NCBI GenBank assembly: GCA_025055015.1
Contig: JANWYQ010000139.1
Location: 1-39,581 of the forward strand
DNA length: 39,581 nt
Direction of reading: 5' to 3'
Source: Caldilineales bacterium
GTDB lineage: Bacteria; Chloroflexota; Anaerolineae; JAAEKA01
Shown: in pieces, positions 18,446-26,810 of the stretch
How positions within the stretch are numbered: the stretch's first letter is position 1
Layout: each line of letters begins with the position of its first letter
The notes under the pieces: generated by a model
The model's database searches: none
What the model was told of the DNA's origin: nothing
Seen by the model: the letters and a program-made list of their open reading frames with translations, nothing else
Made by a program: the position numbers and the translations under genes

Positions 18446-21007
18446 TCACACCACCCGGATCTGCGAGCCGGCCTCGGTTTTCACCACCTCGATGCGCGCC
18501 GGGAACTGATCCTTGAGCTCCTCCAGGTGGGTGATCACCAGCACCCGCTGGAAGTCGTCCTGGATGGAGGTGATGGCCTGGACCAGGCGCTCGCGGCCCT
18601 GCGCGTCCTGGGTGCCGAAGCCCTCGTCAATGATGAGGGTTTGCAGGGCAGCGCCGGCTCGCCGGGCCAGCAGCTTGCTCAAGGCGATGCGCAGCGCGAT
18701 GTTGGCGCGAAAAGCCTCGCCGCCGGAGAAGAGATGGTAGTCGCGGCTGCCCAGCTCGTCGCTCAGGACGATCTCTAGGGTCTCGCGCGGCTCGCCGGTG
18801 GTGCGGGTCTCGCGCTGGGTCTCCAGGCGCAGGGCCATGCGGCCGTCGGTCATGCGGTGGAGCAGGCGGTTGGCCTCCGCCTCGATCTCCGGGATGGCGG
18901 TCTCGATGATCATGGCCGGGAGCCCGCGCTTGCTGAAAGCCGCCTGTAGCTCCTCGTAGAGCGCCTGTTGCTGGCGCAGCTGGTCTCGTCGGCGGGCGAG
19001 GACCTCGCGGCGGCGACGCTGCTCTTGGCAGGCGTCCAGGCGCTGCTGGGCGGCGCCCAGGCGCTCGCGCGCCCGCTGCTCCTCGGCTACCAGCTTCATC
19101 AGCTCAGCGGAGAGGGTCCGCAGCTCCTGCTCCACTTGCGGCAGGCGGTCCAGCTCTCGCCGTAGCCCATCGGCCTGAGCCCGCTGGGCATCCAGCTCCT
19201 CTTGCCGGCGCCGGCGCTGAGCCCGCCAATCCTCGGCCTGGGCTTGCAGGTCCGCATGGCGCTCGCGCGCGGACTGGAGCCGGCGATGGCGCTCCTCGAA
19301 GGGCTCGTAGGTCCGCAGGGCCTCCCGCGCCGTCGCGTGGGCTCGCTCGTCGTAGCCGACGGCGGCCATCTCGGCCTCGATCTGAGCCAGGGCGGCGCGC
19401 TCCGCCGCAGCGTAGTCGCCGGCGGCCAGCCGAGCGCGCACGCGGCTCAAGCCCTCCTCTACCGCGGCGATCTCGCCGGCCGCGCGCCGTGCCTCGGCTA
19501 GCTGGGCTTCAAGACGGGCGACTTCCCGCTGGGCGTCGGCGCGGCGGCGGCGCAGGTCAGCGTCCAGCGCACTGCGCTCTTTTTCAAGGGCCTTGACCTG
19601 CTGGTCCATTTCTTGCAGGCGAGCCTTGTTGGTGCGGTACTGCGCGCGCCTTTGCTCCAGCTGCTCACGGAATTCGCTCACGATCCGGTCACGCTCGCTC
19701 ACGTCTAGTGAACGGTTGCAGGTGGGGCAGACCGCCCCCAGGCCCTCCAGCCGAGCGATCCGCTTGCTCAGCTCGTCGCCCTCCTTGTGGAGCGCTTCGT
19801 TGTGGGCGTTTAGCTTAGCGCTCTCCTCGCGCAGCGCCTGCACCTGGGCGGTCAGGTCTTGGAGCCGCGCGTCCTCCGCCTGTAGCTGCGCCAGCGCCGC
19901 CTGGGCCTGGGTCAGCTGCTCTTGTAGGGTGGGCTCCTGCTCCGCCCGGGCCTGCAGGTTCGCCAGCCTCTCCGCCGCTGCGCCGACCTCTACCTCCAGG
20001 CGCTGCCGTTCCTGGTGCACTTTCTCCGCCGTCTGAGCGCGGGCCCGCTCCAGCGCTATCTGGCGGGCCAGCCGTGCGCTGTGGGCCTGCTCGGCCTCGC
20101 GCGCGGCGCGCAGCGCCGCGTAGCCGGCCTCGATGGCGGCTGCATCGGCCAGCAAGGCCTCGCCTTCGGCCAGGCGTTCCAGAGTGCGCCGCAAGGACTC
20201 CTCGATCCGCGCCAGCTCCTGCTGCAGGCGGGCGGTCTGGCGTTCGACGTCCTGAAGCCGTTGCTGCTGCGCCCTTAGGTGCTGGTGTTCGGCGCTGCGC
20301 TCGCGCTGGGCGTCCTCGGCCATGCGGCGGCGGTCGCTGCATTCGATCACCTGCGCTTGAGCGATTTGCAATTCGCTCGCGTACTGCGCCTCCCGCGCCA
20401 GCTCCTCGTCAATGGCCGCGATCTGCGCCTCCAGGCGGTCGGCCTCCTCCTTGTGGCTGCGCGCCCTCTCCTTAGCCCGCTTCTCGTAGAGGTCGTAGCG
20501 ACTGAGGCCCAGGATCTCCATGAGGATCTCCTTGCGCTCGGCCGGCGACCTCAGGGTGAACTCGTCGGCCCGGCCCTGCCGCAGATAGGCGGAGTTGATG
20601 AAGGTGTCGTAGTCCATGCGCAGCAGCGCCACGATGCGCTGCTCGGTCTCCCGAATGGTGGGCTCGGTGAGCACCCGCCAGGTGCCGTTGGGCTCCTGAA
20701 CCTGTAGCTCCAGCACCGACTTACCGCCCTTGCCCCGGCGCTCGCGCGCGCGGTAGACGCGGTAGCGCTGGTCGCCCAGGGCGAACTCGAGCTCCACCCA
20801 CATCTCGGTCTCCCCGAGGGTGATCAACTCGTCGGCCTGGCTGACCCGCGCCTGTCCCCACAGCGCCCAGGTCATGGCGTCCAGCAGGGCGGACTTACCG
20901 TGGCCGTTGTCCCCGGACAGGCAGGCCAGGTGGAGGCCGCTGAAGTCCAGCGGCTCCGGATCGCGGTAGCACATGAAGTTGTGCAGGGACAGTCGTAGGG
21001 GGATCAT
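18446..21007 (-). CDS. sbcC: SbcC/Rad50-like SMC-type ATPase
   Basis: MIPLRLSLHNFMCYRD..., Walker A GDNGHGKSALLDAM, INSAYLRQGRADEFT Q-loop, coiled coils around CPTC zinc hook, LFSGGEAFRANIALRIALSKLL signature, LQTLIIDEGFGTQD Walker B. Confidence 0.92.
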   Translation of the reverse strand: MIPLRLSLHNFMCYRDPEPLDFSGLHLACLSGDNGHGKSALLDAMTWALWGQARVSQADELITLGETEMWVELEFALGDQRYRVYRARERRGKGGKSVLELQVQEPNGTWRVLTEPTIRETEQRIVALLRMDYDTFINSAYLRQGRADEFTLRSPAERKEILMEILGLSRYDLYEKRAKERARSHKEEADRLEAQIAAIDEELAREAQYASELQIAQAQVIECSDRRRMAEDAQRERSAEHQHLRAQQQRLQDVERQTARLQQELARIEESLRRTLERLAEGEALLADAAAIEAGYAALRAAREAEQAHSARLARQIALERARAQTAEKVHQERQRLEVEVGAAAERLANLQARAEQEPTLQEQLTQAQAALAQLQAEDARLQDLTAQVQALREESAKLNAHNEALHKEGDELSKRIARLEGLGAVCPTCNRSLDVSERDRIVSEFREQLEQRRAQYRTNKARLQEMDQQVKALEKERSALDADLRRRRADAQREVARLEAQLAEARRAAGEIAAVEEGLSRVRARLAAGDYAAAERAALAQIEAEMAAVGYDERAHATAREALRTYEPFEERHRRLQSARERHADLQAQAEDWRAQRRRRQEELDAQRAQADGLRRELDRLPQVEQELRTLSAELMKLVAEEQRARERLGAAQQRLDACQEQRRRREVLARRRDQLRQQQALYEELQAAFSKRGLPAMIIETAIPEIEAEANRLLHRMTDGRMALRLETQRETRTTGEPRETLEIVLSDELGSRDYHLFSGGEAFRANIALRIALSKLLARRAGAALQTLIIDEGFGTQDAQGRERLVQAITSIQDDFQRVLVITHLEELKDQFPARIEVVKTEAGSQIRVV

Positions 21008-21999
21008 GGCAAGGTTCCGACAGGCTGTTCGGTCAGGCTGGCGATCACCTGGGCCTCGATGCGCTCCGCCACGGCCATCACCCGCAGCGCGTCCTCGCCC
21101 CCCACCTGGGGCGTGCAGCCGTCGCGCACGCAGGCCAGGAAGTGCTGGATCTCGGCGTAGAGGGGCTCCACCGGCGGCACGTACACCTGCTCGATCAGCC
21201 CCTCCTGGCGATAGAGCACCTCCCCGCGCTGGGCGAAGTAGTCGGCGGCCGACTGGCGGTAGATCATCACCGTGCGGGCCAGGAAGTCCGCCACCACGTA
21301 GGCGTCGGCAGTGGTGACCGAGAGCTGGCGCACCTTGTGCTGCGTGACCTTGCTGGCAGTGACGCTGGCCACCGGGCCGTTGACGAAGTTGAGGATGGCC
21401 ATGACGTGGTCGAGCTGGGGGGAGCGGAGGCGGCCACCGATGGCCTGCACGCTGCGCAGCGGCGCGCCCACCAGCGTCATGATCAGGTCCAGGTCGTGCA
21501 CCATCAGGTCGAACACCACGCTGACGTCGGCCGCGCGCGTGGCAAAGGGGCTGAGCCGCCGGGCGTCCAAGCCCAGAATGTGGTGGTCCGAGAGCACGTT
21601 CATCAGCTCCACGAAGGTGGGGTTGAAGCGCTCAACGTGGCCGACCTGCAGCACCAGCCCCAGCTGCCGGGCGCGCTCGGTGAGGTCGCGGGCGGCCTCC
21701 AGGGTGGAGGCCAGGGGCTTCTCGATCAACACATGCACCCCATGCTCCAGGCTGGCCAGGCCGATCTCGTGGTGAGAGGCGGTGGGGGACGCAATGCACA
21801 CGGCGTCTACCTGATCCAACAGCGCGCGGTAGTCAGTGTAGGCTTCGACCCCATAGCGACCGGCGATGGTTTCGGCGCGGTGCCGGTCAATGTCGGCCAC
21901 ACCCACCAGCTTGCTGCCGGGAATGGTGGCGCACACACGGGCATGGTGCTGGCCCATGTTGCCCACGCCGATCACGCCGGTGCGGATCTGTTTGTTCAA
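21004..21999 (-). CDS. Gfo/Idh/MocA-family NAD(P)-dependent oxidoreductase
   Basis: NKQIRTGVIGVGNMGQHHARVCATIPGSKLVGVADIDRHRAETIAGRYGVEAYTDYRALL...GVHVLIEKPLASTLEAA...VGHVERFNP; probable TTG start. Confidence 0.88.
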   Translation of the reverse strand: MNKQIRTGVIGVGNMGQHHARVCATIPGSKLVGVADIDRHRAETIAGRYGVEAYTDYRALLDQVDAVCIASPTASHHEIGLASLEHGVHVLIEKPLASTLEAARDLTERARQLGLVLQVGHVERFNPTFVELMNVLSDHHILGLDARRLSPFATRAADVSVVFDLMVHDLDLIMTLVGAPLRSVQAIGGRLRSPQLDHVMAILNFVNGPVASVTASKVTQHKVRQLSVTTADAYVVADFLARTVMIYRQSAADYFAQRGEVLYRQEGLIEQVYVPPVEPLYAEIQHFLACVRDGCTPQVGGEDALRVMAVAERIEAQVIASLTEQPVGTLP

Positions 22000-22613
22000 T
22001 CGGCTTCTCCTTCTTCTGGCGCGCCTGGCAGCGCGCGAGGGAGATGATAGGTGGCGTCGCACGCCTCGCAATAGTAGACGCCGCCCGTTGCGTCGGACCG
22101 CACGAGACGCAGCCGGCGTCCGCACCGGCAGACAAAGCCGACCAGCCGCGCCGGGATGCCCATCACCAGGCCGTAGTCGGGCACATCGCGCGTGACCACG
22201 GCGCCAGCGGCCACCATGGCGAACGCGCCGATGGACAGGTCGGGCAAGACGATGCAGCCGGCGCCCAACGACGCGCCGTAGCCCACGTGGATGGTGCCCA
22301 CCTCCCAGTCGGCGTCCCGCTTCAAGGTGCCGTCGGGGTTGATGGCCCTGGGCAGGCGGTCGTTGGTCAGGATGGCGCCGGGGCCGACGAACACGCCGTC
22401 CTCCAGGGTGACGCCGTGGTAGATGAAGGCGCCGTTCTGCAGCTTGCAGCGGTCGCCGATGCGCACACCCACGTCAACGTAGACCCCCTTGCCAAGGATG
22501 CACTGGCGTCCGACCGACGCGTGCTCGCGCACTTGCGCGTGATGCCAGATCTGGGTGTCCTCGCCGATGGTGGCCAGGGGCGACACCTCGGCTGTGGGAT
22601 GAATTCTGACCAT
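21996..22613 (-). CDS. Left-handed beta-helix N-acetyltransferase (WbpD/WlbB-like) with C-terminal Zn-ribbon-like Cys pairs
   Basis: MVRIHPTAEVSPLATIGEDTQIWHHAQVREHASVGRQCILGKGVYVDVGVRIGDRCKLQNGAFIYHGVTLEDGVFVGPGAILTNDRLPRAI...CRCGRRL...YYCEACDATY. Confidence 0.85.
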   Translation of the reverse strand: MVRIHPTAEVSPLATIGEDTQIWHHAQVREHASVGRQCILGKGVYVDVGVRIGDRCKLQNGAFIYHGVTLEDGVFVGPGAILTNDRLPRAINPDGTLKRDADWEVGTIHVGYGASLGAGCIVLPDLSIGAFAMVAAGAVVTRDVPDYGLVMGIPARLVGFVCRCGRRLRLVRSDATGGVYYCEACDATYHLPRALPGAPEEGEAD

Positions 22614-22722
22614 AGCGGAGAGACAGAAAGAGTTGGAAATCGCTGCCTGGAGCCAGGCCTGACGCGCCACAGTTTACCACCAAAGGCTGCTCCTGGCTAC
22701 TTCTCGCCCGGGCGCCACACAA

Positions 22723-22759
22723 AGCTGCCGCCCCTGCGTTGGACGCAGGGGCGGCAGCT
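22723..22759 (-). terminator. Perfect 17-bp stem / 3-nt loop hairpin downstream of the 22821-25640 gene
   Basis: agctgccgcccctgcgt-tgg-acgcaggggcggcagct; weak T tract (TTT) on the minus strand. Confidence 0.75.
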
Positions 22760-22820
22760 CGAGGTAGATCCGCTCCTGGCCAAGGGCTGACGGCCGAGCC
22801 AAGAGGGAGCGAGGCGCCGG

Positions 22821-25640
22821 TTATTTCTGCAGCAGGGGCAGGTAGTGGAGTATCAGCCGGCGGTGCGGGAAGTCCACGGACACCGACTCGCCGGCCACCA
22901 CGGCAGAGGTGATCTCGCTGCCGCGCGTCGGCTGGAAGCCGAAGGGCGAGGTCAGCCGCAGGGTGTAGGTGCCCGGCTCGAGGAAGTCGAACACGTACAG
23001 GCCGGTGGGTGAGATCACCCGCATGGCCAGCTGCTGCGTCCCGCGGAACAGACTGACGCGTGCGTTGGCCAAGGGCGCGTCGACTCCGGGCTCGTACTCC
23101 AGGTTGCCGTTGTTGTCCACGAAGACGATCCCCTGGAACCGGCCGTAGGGCGAGCGCGTAGGCGTGGCCGTCGGCGTCGGCGTGGGGGTGTTGGTGGGGG
23201 TCGGCGTGGCAGTGGCCGTCGGCGTGGCCGTAGCCGTGGGGGTGGCGGTCGGCGTGGCCGTCGGCGTGAAGGTGGGCGTCGCCGTCGGCGTGGCCGTCGC
23301 TGGGAAGGTGGGCGTGGGCGTGGCCGCCCAGGTGGGCGTGGGCGTGCGGGTGGGACCGCCGGGCGTCGGGGTCATGGTGGGCGTGTACGTGGGCGTGGGC
23401 TGGGCTGGCGGGCCGGAGATCTTCTTCACCTCGACGAAGTGGATCCACTCGTTGCCGTCGTTGGAGCCGGTATCGCTGCGGCTGTCGAGGATGAAGTCGG
23501 TGCCGCCGGCGAAGGCGCCGGTGAGCCGCGCGTTGGTCAGGCGGAACGTGACCTTCAAGAAGCCACGGGTGTTGTTCTTCTGCACCCAGGGGTTGCCGCC
23601 GCCGGTGGGAACCGCCACCTGCTGCGCCCCGGTGCTGTCCACGTACTTGAGCTGCCAGCGGTCGAAGCCGAAGTCCCAGTAGGTGACGGTGACGTCCACC
23701 GTGTTGCCGTCGCCGAAGGCGTAGCCGTTGTCAATGTCGAAGTACATCAACGGGTTGCCGGTGGCCTGGTCGGTGCGGCGGATCACCCACGCCTCGCGCG
23801 CGCCCGGCGGCAGGTCGGGGTTGTAGGCGTTGCTGAAGCAGGGATAGGAGGTCATGCCGGGGGGCAGAGTGGCGGGAGAGCCCTCAGGACAGAGCCCTAG
23901 GCCCACCGGCTGACCCAAGGTGGTGGCCTGGTTGGTCTCCGGCACCGTCCGGCCGCCCGGCAGGTCGTCGCGCTGGTAGAGCCAGAAGGTGTAGTTGCCG
24001 AGCTGCGGATACTCGCTCCGGGTCTCGCGGCCGCCGTCGCCATACTCGATGGGGTTGCGATGCTCGCGCATGGCCACCCAAACCGAGGGCGTGTCGGTCA
24101 GCTTCTTGCCTAGCCACTGCTTGGCCCATGCCATCAGGCTGGTCCACTCCGGCACCGGGGTGTCGCCGGGGCCGAGGTACCAGCCGGTGTAGTTGGACAT
24201 GCGGATGTAGTCGGTCTTCTTGTCCATGGCGTTCAACAGCCCCCAGTAGAAGTCTGTGGGCGTGGGCACCATGTAGCTGTAGGTCTCGAAGCCGATAGGC
24301 ACTCGGTTGTTGTAGGGGATGAGCTGGTCGTAGGCGCCGGCGCAGCGGTAGTCCTCCAAGGGGCGGTCACAGGCCAGGGCCACGTTGTAGTCGGGGAAGA
24401 GGCCGTTGTAGGAGAGCCCGACCCCGCGGTCCGCTGCGTAGATGGAGAACTCGCGGCGCTCGCGCGGCACGTACTGGAAGGGCGCCATCTGCAGCAGCAG
24501 CCGCTTGCGGATCTGCCCGCCCTCGGTGAACGCGTTGATGTACATGTCGGTGATTGCGTTCACGGTGGCGATCCACAGGTCGGAGGTGAGGCCCTGCGCC
24601 TGGGCCGCCGGCCGGTCCACCACCTCGGTGGCGCGGGTTTCGCCCCACAGGCCGGTGCCGATGGCGATGAACTCGACGCGCGGGTCGTTGCGGTAGCGGT
24701 TGCCCAGCGCCTGCACGAACTGCTGATAGGGCTGCTGGTACTCCGGCACCCAGAAGCGCAGCAGGATGGGCGTGACGTTCAGCACCACCTCGTCAATGAA
24801 GAAGGTGGTGGGGTTTGCGCTGTTGTTGTTGACCGTGAAGCGCAGCTCCGCCCACTTGTTCTCGTCGGTGGTGATGTTCAGAACGCGCTGTTGCCAGGTG
24901 TTGCGCGGGGCCGAGCTGTTGACCGTGTGCACGGTGCGGAAGACGGTGCCGCCCTCCAGCAGCTCCACCACCATGGTGTCGGCCGTGCTGCCGGACGGCT
25001 CGCTGCTCTCCACCCGCCACCAGTAGCGAATTTCCGCGTTGCGCAGGCCGCCGGGGATGCGGAAGGTCGCCTGGCGCAGGGAGGCGGTGGAGCTCACCTG
25101 TCCACCCAAGGCTGCCGCCTTGCTGCCGCTGTACACAGGGCTGGACACTACTGCCACCGGCCCGCTGGTGGTCCAGCTGTCCAGGTTGGACTCGAAGGTG
25201 CCGTTGCGGATCTGGTTGGTGGTCACGCCGTCATAGCTGACCGCCGGGTTGTCGCGGACAAAGGGAGGCGTGGGCAGGTAGCCCATACCGCTGCGGCCCT
25301 CGGCCGTGACGATGGCAATGCCGACCTTCTTCCCGTTTACGGCGTGCTCTGCCAGGTAGTTGTCAATATGGGACCAGTTGAAGATGGGCTGGTTGGTGTT
25401 GGGGTCCCGATCGGGGTTGAGGTAGCGCCACCAGAAGAACTGCATCTCGCCGGCGTGGTGAAACTGGGCAGGGTTGAGGTTCTTGCTGCCCACCAGGTAG
25501 AAGCCCGGCGCGCTGCCGCTGGGCACGGCGTCGGGGCTAGCGGTCTCCGTGCCGACTTGAGCGCTGCCCACCAGGACGCTGCTCAGGACCAACACGGCTA
25601 CCAAGGCCAGCATCGCAACATGGGATCGCTTGACGTTCAT
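22821..25640 (-). CDS. Secreted glycoside-hydrolase-like protein (DUF4832-like barrel motifs) with internal jelly-roll-like insert, TPT linker and C-terminal SdrD/CarboxypepD_reg-like domain
   Basis: Signal peptide MNVKRSHVAMLALVAVLVLSSVLVGSAQ; PGFYLVGSKNLNPAQFHHAGEMQFFWWRYL; YRNDPRVEFIAIGTGLWGETRATE; TPTPTPTATPTR linker; GIVFVDNNGNLEYEPGVDAPLANARVSLFRG; ends LHYLPLLQK*. Confidence 0.72.
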   Translation of the reverse strand: MNVKRSHVAMLALVAVLVLSSVLVGSAQVGTETASPDAVPSGSAPGFYLVGSKNLNPAQFHHAGEMQFFWWRYLNPDRDPNTNQPIFNWSHIDNYLAEHAVNGKKVGIAIVTAEGRSGMGYLPTPPFVRDNPAVSYDGVTTNQIRNGTFESNLDSWTTSGPVAVVSSPVYSGSKAAALGGQVSSTASLRQATFRIPGGLRNAEIRYWWRVESSEPSGSTADTMVVELLEGGTVFRTVHTVNSSAPRNTWQQRVLNITTDENKWAELRFTVNNNSANPTTFFIDEVVLNVTPILLRFWVPEYQQPYQQFVQALGNRYRNDPRVEFIAIGTGLWGETRATEVVDRPAAQAQGLTSDLWIATVNAITDMYINAFTEGGQIRKRLLLQMAPFQYVPRERREFSIYAADRGVGLSYNGLFPDYNVALACDRPLEDYRCAGAYDQLIPYNNRVPIGFETYSYMVPTPTDFYWGLLNAMDKKTDYIRMSNYTGWYLGPGDTPVPEWTSLMAWAKQWLGKKLTDTPSVWVAMREHRNPIEYGDGGRETRSEYPQLGNYTFWLYQRDDLPGGRTVPETNQATTLGQPVGLGLCPEGSPATLPPGMTSYPCFSNAYNPDLPPGAREAWVIRRTDQATGNPLMYFDIDNGYAFGDGNTVDVTVTYWDFGFDRWQLKYVDSTGAQQVAVPTGGGNPWVQKNNTRGFLKVTFRLTNARLTGAFAGGTDFILDSRSDTGSNDGNEWIHFVEVKKISGPPAQPTPTYTPTMTPTPGGPTRTPTPTWAATPTPTFPATATPTATPTFTPTATPTATPTATATPTATATPTPTNTPTPTPTATPTRSPYGRFQGIVFVDNNGNLEYEPGVDAPLANARVSLFRGTQQLAMRVISPTGLYVFDFLEPGTYTLRLTSPFGFQPTRGSEITSAVVAGESVSVDFPHRRLILHYLPLLQK
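23158..23400. repeat. Low-complexity Thr-Pro-Thr/Ala linker-coding repeat (ggcgtggccgtcggcgtg-type)
   Basis: Tandem gtcggcgtggcc/gtgggcgtc units encoding TPTATPTFTPTATPT on the minus strand. Confidence 0.9.
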
Positions 25641-25898
25641 GGTTCGAGTCTCTCCGTTCGCTCGATGTCTTCCTTCGGCCTTGCACCAGAGCAAAAGCAA
25701 ACCAATCCCTGGGCGGCCACCGGGAGTTGCCGCAAGGGCTAGCTTAGTCTTCACAAAGGCGAAAGTCCAGGGGTGTGCTCGCTGCTGAGTGTCATCGCCA
25801 AACCCGCGGCCTTCAGTACACTGACGCTCCGAAGCGGGCATCGGTTTCCTGAAGGACCGGCGCGCCCCCTATCCCAGCTCCCATCCCGGCCCCCTACG

Positions 25899-26618
25899 TC
25901 ATCCCGCGTAGCGTCCGGTGATCACCACAGGGATGGTCAGCAACATGATCTTCAAGTCCAGCCAGAAGGACCGGTTGTCAATGTATTCGATGTCCAGGCG
26001 AATGATCTGGTCGAAGGACAGGCTGCTGCGACCGCTGATCTGGGCCAAGCCGGTCAGCCCTGGAGGGACCTCCAGCCGGCGGTAGTGCCAGTCCTTGTAG
26101 TTCTCCAGCTCGTAGTCGGCCCAAGCGCGCGGTCCCACGAAGCTCATGTCGCCTTTGAGGATGTTCCAGAGCTGCGGCAGCTCGTCCAGGCTGGACAGCC
26201 GCAGCCACTTGCCGACGCGCGTGATGACCCGGCCGTTGCTGGCCGGCTTGTGCACCTGGTTTTGCTCTGCCTGGTCTAGCTCGCCGTTGGCGTAGCGGCG
26301 TGCGAACTCGCGGTGCACGCTGCCGTGGTCCACCCCGTAGCTCATGGAGCGAAACTTGAAGAAGTTGAAGGGCTTGCCGTAGCGGCCGGTGCGACGCTGC
26401 ACAAACATCACCGGCCCCGGCGAGTCCAGCTTGATGGCGATGGCGATCAGCAACATCAAGGGGGACAACAGCACCAGCAGCGTGGCGGCCAAAACGATAT
26501 CAAAGAGTCGCTTGGTCCGCTCGTACATCACCAGGTTCCTGGCCTGCTGGCGAGACCCTGTGAGGGTATGCCGCGAGCTCTCTTGCCATGCAGCGATACG
26601 GGACTGCGCGTCGATCAT
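25899..26618 (-). CDS. Initiating sugar (phospho)transferase, WcaJ/EpsL-type catalytic domain
   Basis: [61 protein letters not shown]...[32 protein letters not shown]...[52 protein letters not shown]. Confidence 0.93.
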   Translation of the reverse strand: MIDAQSRIAAWQESSRHTLTGSRQQARNLVMYERTKRLFDIVLAATLLVLLSPLMLLIAIAIKLDSPGPVMFVQRRTGRYGKPFNFFKFRSMSYGVDHGSVHREFARRYANGELDQAEQNQVHKPASNGRVITRVGKWLRLSSLDELPQLWNILKGDMSFVGPRAWADYELENYKDWHYRRLEVPPGLTGLAQISGRSSLSFDQIIRLDIEYIDNRSFWLDLKIMLLTIPVVITGRYAG

Positions 26619-26810
26619 GGGCGAACCTCCCGGATCTGGACTTTCGCGCTCGTAGACTAGCATGGCAGGATGAAATCTACATGAAGAAACGCGGGCAGGT
26701 AGATGAAGATTTGTACAGAGAGCGCATCGGCCGAGCAGAGGGAGGGCCAGGCGCAGGACCTGCCTGCCCTGCGCCTGGCCACATCCGGGCCGGCGGACAC
26801 CGAGTCCCGC

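Noticed and set aside
23164-23682. Val-Gly repeat ORF (MAVGVGVGVLVGVGVAV...), elastin-like appearance
   Set aside because: Reverse reading of the TPT-linker-coding repeat; same artefact at 27097..27567 and 9277..9744.
25641-25860. c-di-GMP (GEMM) or other riboswitch upstream of the large secreted protein
   Set aside because: Some GC-rich complementary segments on the minus strand but no match to GEMM or other consensus cores that I could recognise.
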